The notes beneath the pieces are model-generated. The model searched no databases, had not been told where the DNA came from, and worked only from the letters and a program-made list of their open reading frames with translations. A stretch of DNA of 7,051 nucleotides, taken from NCBI GenBank assembly GCA_016765265.1, contig JAESQG010000258.1, positions 7,708 through 14,758 of the forward strand, read 5' to 3'. This document shows positions 6,332 to 7,051 of the stretch, in pieces. How positions within the stretch are numbered: the stretch's first letter is position 1; each line of letters starts with the position of its first letter. The DNA comes from Pseudomonadales bacterium (GTDB taxonomy: Bacteria > Pseudomonadota > Gammaproteobacteria > Pseudomonadales > DC-out160). A program made the position numbers and the translations under genes.

Positions 6332-6355
6332 TAACGAATTAGGTAACTAACGAAT
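6332..6355 (+). repeat. Direct repeat TAACGAAT in the flhF-fleN spacer
   Basis: TAACGAAT occurs at 6332-6339 and 6348-6355, 16 bp from start to start, just after the flhF stop. It could be a paired protein-binding site or chance in AT-rich DNA. Confidence 0.5.
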
Positions 6356-6364
6356 AGTTCAATC

Positions 6365-6445
6365 GCATAGATGAAGAGGGAGCAAACAAAAATTATTAGG
6401 AGTAAAACGTCATATTGACTTCTTTGTATAGATGATCATCTATGC
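6365..6445 (+). promoter_or_regulatory. Leader of fleN with a palindrome and a competing third arm
   Basis: A perfect 16-bp palindrome ATAGATGATCATCTAT lies at 6428-6443. With a T-G wobble and a further G-C pair (6426-6427 with 6444-6445) it reaches 20 bp. Its right half, TCATCTATGC (6436-6445), is also perfectly complementary to GCATAGATGA at 6365-6374, 61 nt upstream, so the right arm can pair with either of two left arms in RNA. The half-site ATAGATGA thus occurs twice in direct orientation (6367-6374, 6428-6435). TTGACT at 6415-6420 resembles a -35 box and the palindrome falls where a promoter's -10 region would be. The arrangement fits a dimer-binding operator or a switchable leader structure; nothing in the sequence names the regulator. 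Confidence 0.55.
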
Positions 6446-6483
6446 TTAAAAAAGGACGAGAGACTGCACATAGCAGCAAATTA

Positions 6484-6490
6484 AAGGTGG
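6484..6490 (+). promoter_or_regulatory. Ribosome-binding site of fleN
   Basis: AAGGTGG, one base off the ideal AAGGAGG, lies 7 nt before the ATG at 6498. An in-frame stop at 6471-6473 with no start codon in between leaves this ATG as the only reasonable start. Confidence 0.75.
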
Positions 6491-6497
6491 AAAGAGT

Positions 6498-7051
6498 ATG
6501 GGGTTGAATTCAGTCCAAGTAATCGCTGTAACCGGTGGCAAGGGCGGCGTGGGTAAATCTAATGTATCGGTTAATTTGGCTGTGGCCCTAGCTGATATGG
6601 GGCGACGAGTGGTCTTACTTGATGCAGACTTGGGCCTTGCTAACATCGATATCCTTTTAGGTGTAACGGCTAAAAGAAATTTATCAGATGTGTTGAAAGG
6701 CGAATGTAGTTTGAATGACATCTTAGTTAGTGGCCCCAATGGTATCCGGATCGTTCCCGCTGCGTCCGGTACACAAGCAATGGTTCACTTAAACACCTTA
6801 GAGCAGGCTGGATTAATTAATGCGTTTAGTTCTATTAGTCACGATATTGATGTATTAATTATTGACACCGCTGCCGGTATCAGTGAATCGGTCATCAGTT
6901 TTGTTAATGCAGCCCAGGAAACTATGTTAGTTGTTTGCAATGAGCCCACCTCTATTACGGATGCTTATGCAATGATTAAACTGTTGAATCAAAATTATGG
7001 TATGCATCGTTTTCAGATATTAGCCAATATGATTCGTTCCCAGCAAGAGGG
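6498..7051 (+). CDS. fleN: Flagellar number regulator FleN/FlhG, MinD-type ATPase (3' partial)
   Basis: FleN (FlhG) is a ParA/MinD-family ATPase that limits the number of polar flagella. In Pseudomonas it does this by restraining the master activator FleQ, and it acts opposite FlhF. The visible 184 codons, of an expected 270-280, contain the deviant Walker A motif GKGGVGKS at residues 14-21 with the signature lysine K15 and catalytic-loop K20. They also contain the Walker A'-type segment LLDADLGLAN (40-49) and the Walker B-type DTAAG at 123-127, all intact. The stretch VPAASGTQAMVHL and the EPTSITDAYA region resemble Pseudomonas FleN closely as I remember it. The reading frame runs off the window end. 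The ATG at 6498 has a good ribosome-binding site. The gene follows flhF after 179 bp, an unusually roomy gap that holds a palindrome, so it may be regulated separately from flhF. Confidence 0.96.
   Translation, partial: MGLNSVQVIAVTGGKGGVGKSNVSVNLAVALADMGRRVVLLDADLGLANIDILLGVTAKRNLSDVLKGECSLNDILVSGPNGIRIVPAASGTQAMVHLNTLEQAGLINAFSSISHDIDVLIIDTAAGISESVISFVNAAQETMLVVCNEPTSITDAYAMIKLLNQNYGMHRFQILANMIRSQQE

Noticed and set aside
6398..6435. AGGAG followed by a TTG-started six-codon frame in the fleN leader
   Set aside because: A rare start codon, a tiny product and overlap with the palindrome make it more likely chance.
6446..6739. Minus-strand open frame over the start of fleN
   Set aside because: It is antisense to the conserved MinD-type ATPase coding sequence and shows no domain of its own.

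Overview
The window looks like a piece of the late flagellar assembly and placement locus of a polarly flagellated gammaproteobacterium. Everything supported lies on the + strand, in this order: flhB (5' end cut by the window edge), a response-regulator gene, flhA, flhF, and fleN/flhG (3' end cut). The FlhA, FlhF and FleN proteins resemble what I remember of the Pseudomonas-type proteins closely, and flhA-flhF-fleN is the order typical of polar-flagellum gammaproteobacteria. Base composition looks mid-40s % GC by eye and many intergenic stretches are AT-rich. That suggests a marine or environmental relative of Pseudomonadales, Cellvibrionales or Oceanospirillales rather than Pseudomonas itself; genus cannot be read from the sequence.

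Layout. 1-939: flhB, with the NPTH self-cleavage motif. 940-1065: short spacer with an eight-T tract but no convincing terminator, and an extended -10-like promoter. 1066-2202: 378-residue protein with an N-terminal receiver domain, a middle domain that may be GAF-like, and a helical tail; it is not a core flagellar gene. 2203-2479: 277 bp without a credible gene, only weak promoter-like motifs. 2480-4657: flhA, with a G8 tract early in the gene and an unusually long, GC-rich Ala/Gly/Pro linker. 4658-4764: spacer filled largely by about four tandem copies of a 15-bp unit, with a degenerate copy running across the flhA stop codon. 4765-6318: flhF, with a long low-complexity linker containing small tandem duplications. 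6319-6497: 179-bp leader holding a perfect 16-bp palindrome with a matching third arm upstream. 6498-7051: fleN/flhG, first 184 codons.

How the genes work together. FlhB and FlhA are membrane parts of the flagellar type III export gate; FlhB switches substrate specificity and FlhA docks chaperones and ATPase-linked factors. FlhF (SRP-type GTPase) places the flagellum at the pole, and FleN/FlhG (MinD-type ATPase) limits flagellar number. The response regulator sits between the two export-gate genes and may link signalling to flagellar function, but its sequence names no output.

The most notable non-standard signals are the response regulator placed between flhB and flhA, the palindrome and competing inverted repeat in front of fleN, the 15-bp tandem array between flhA and flhF, and the G8 tract in flhA. 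I see no mobile element, CRISPR array, tRNA or rRNA.
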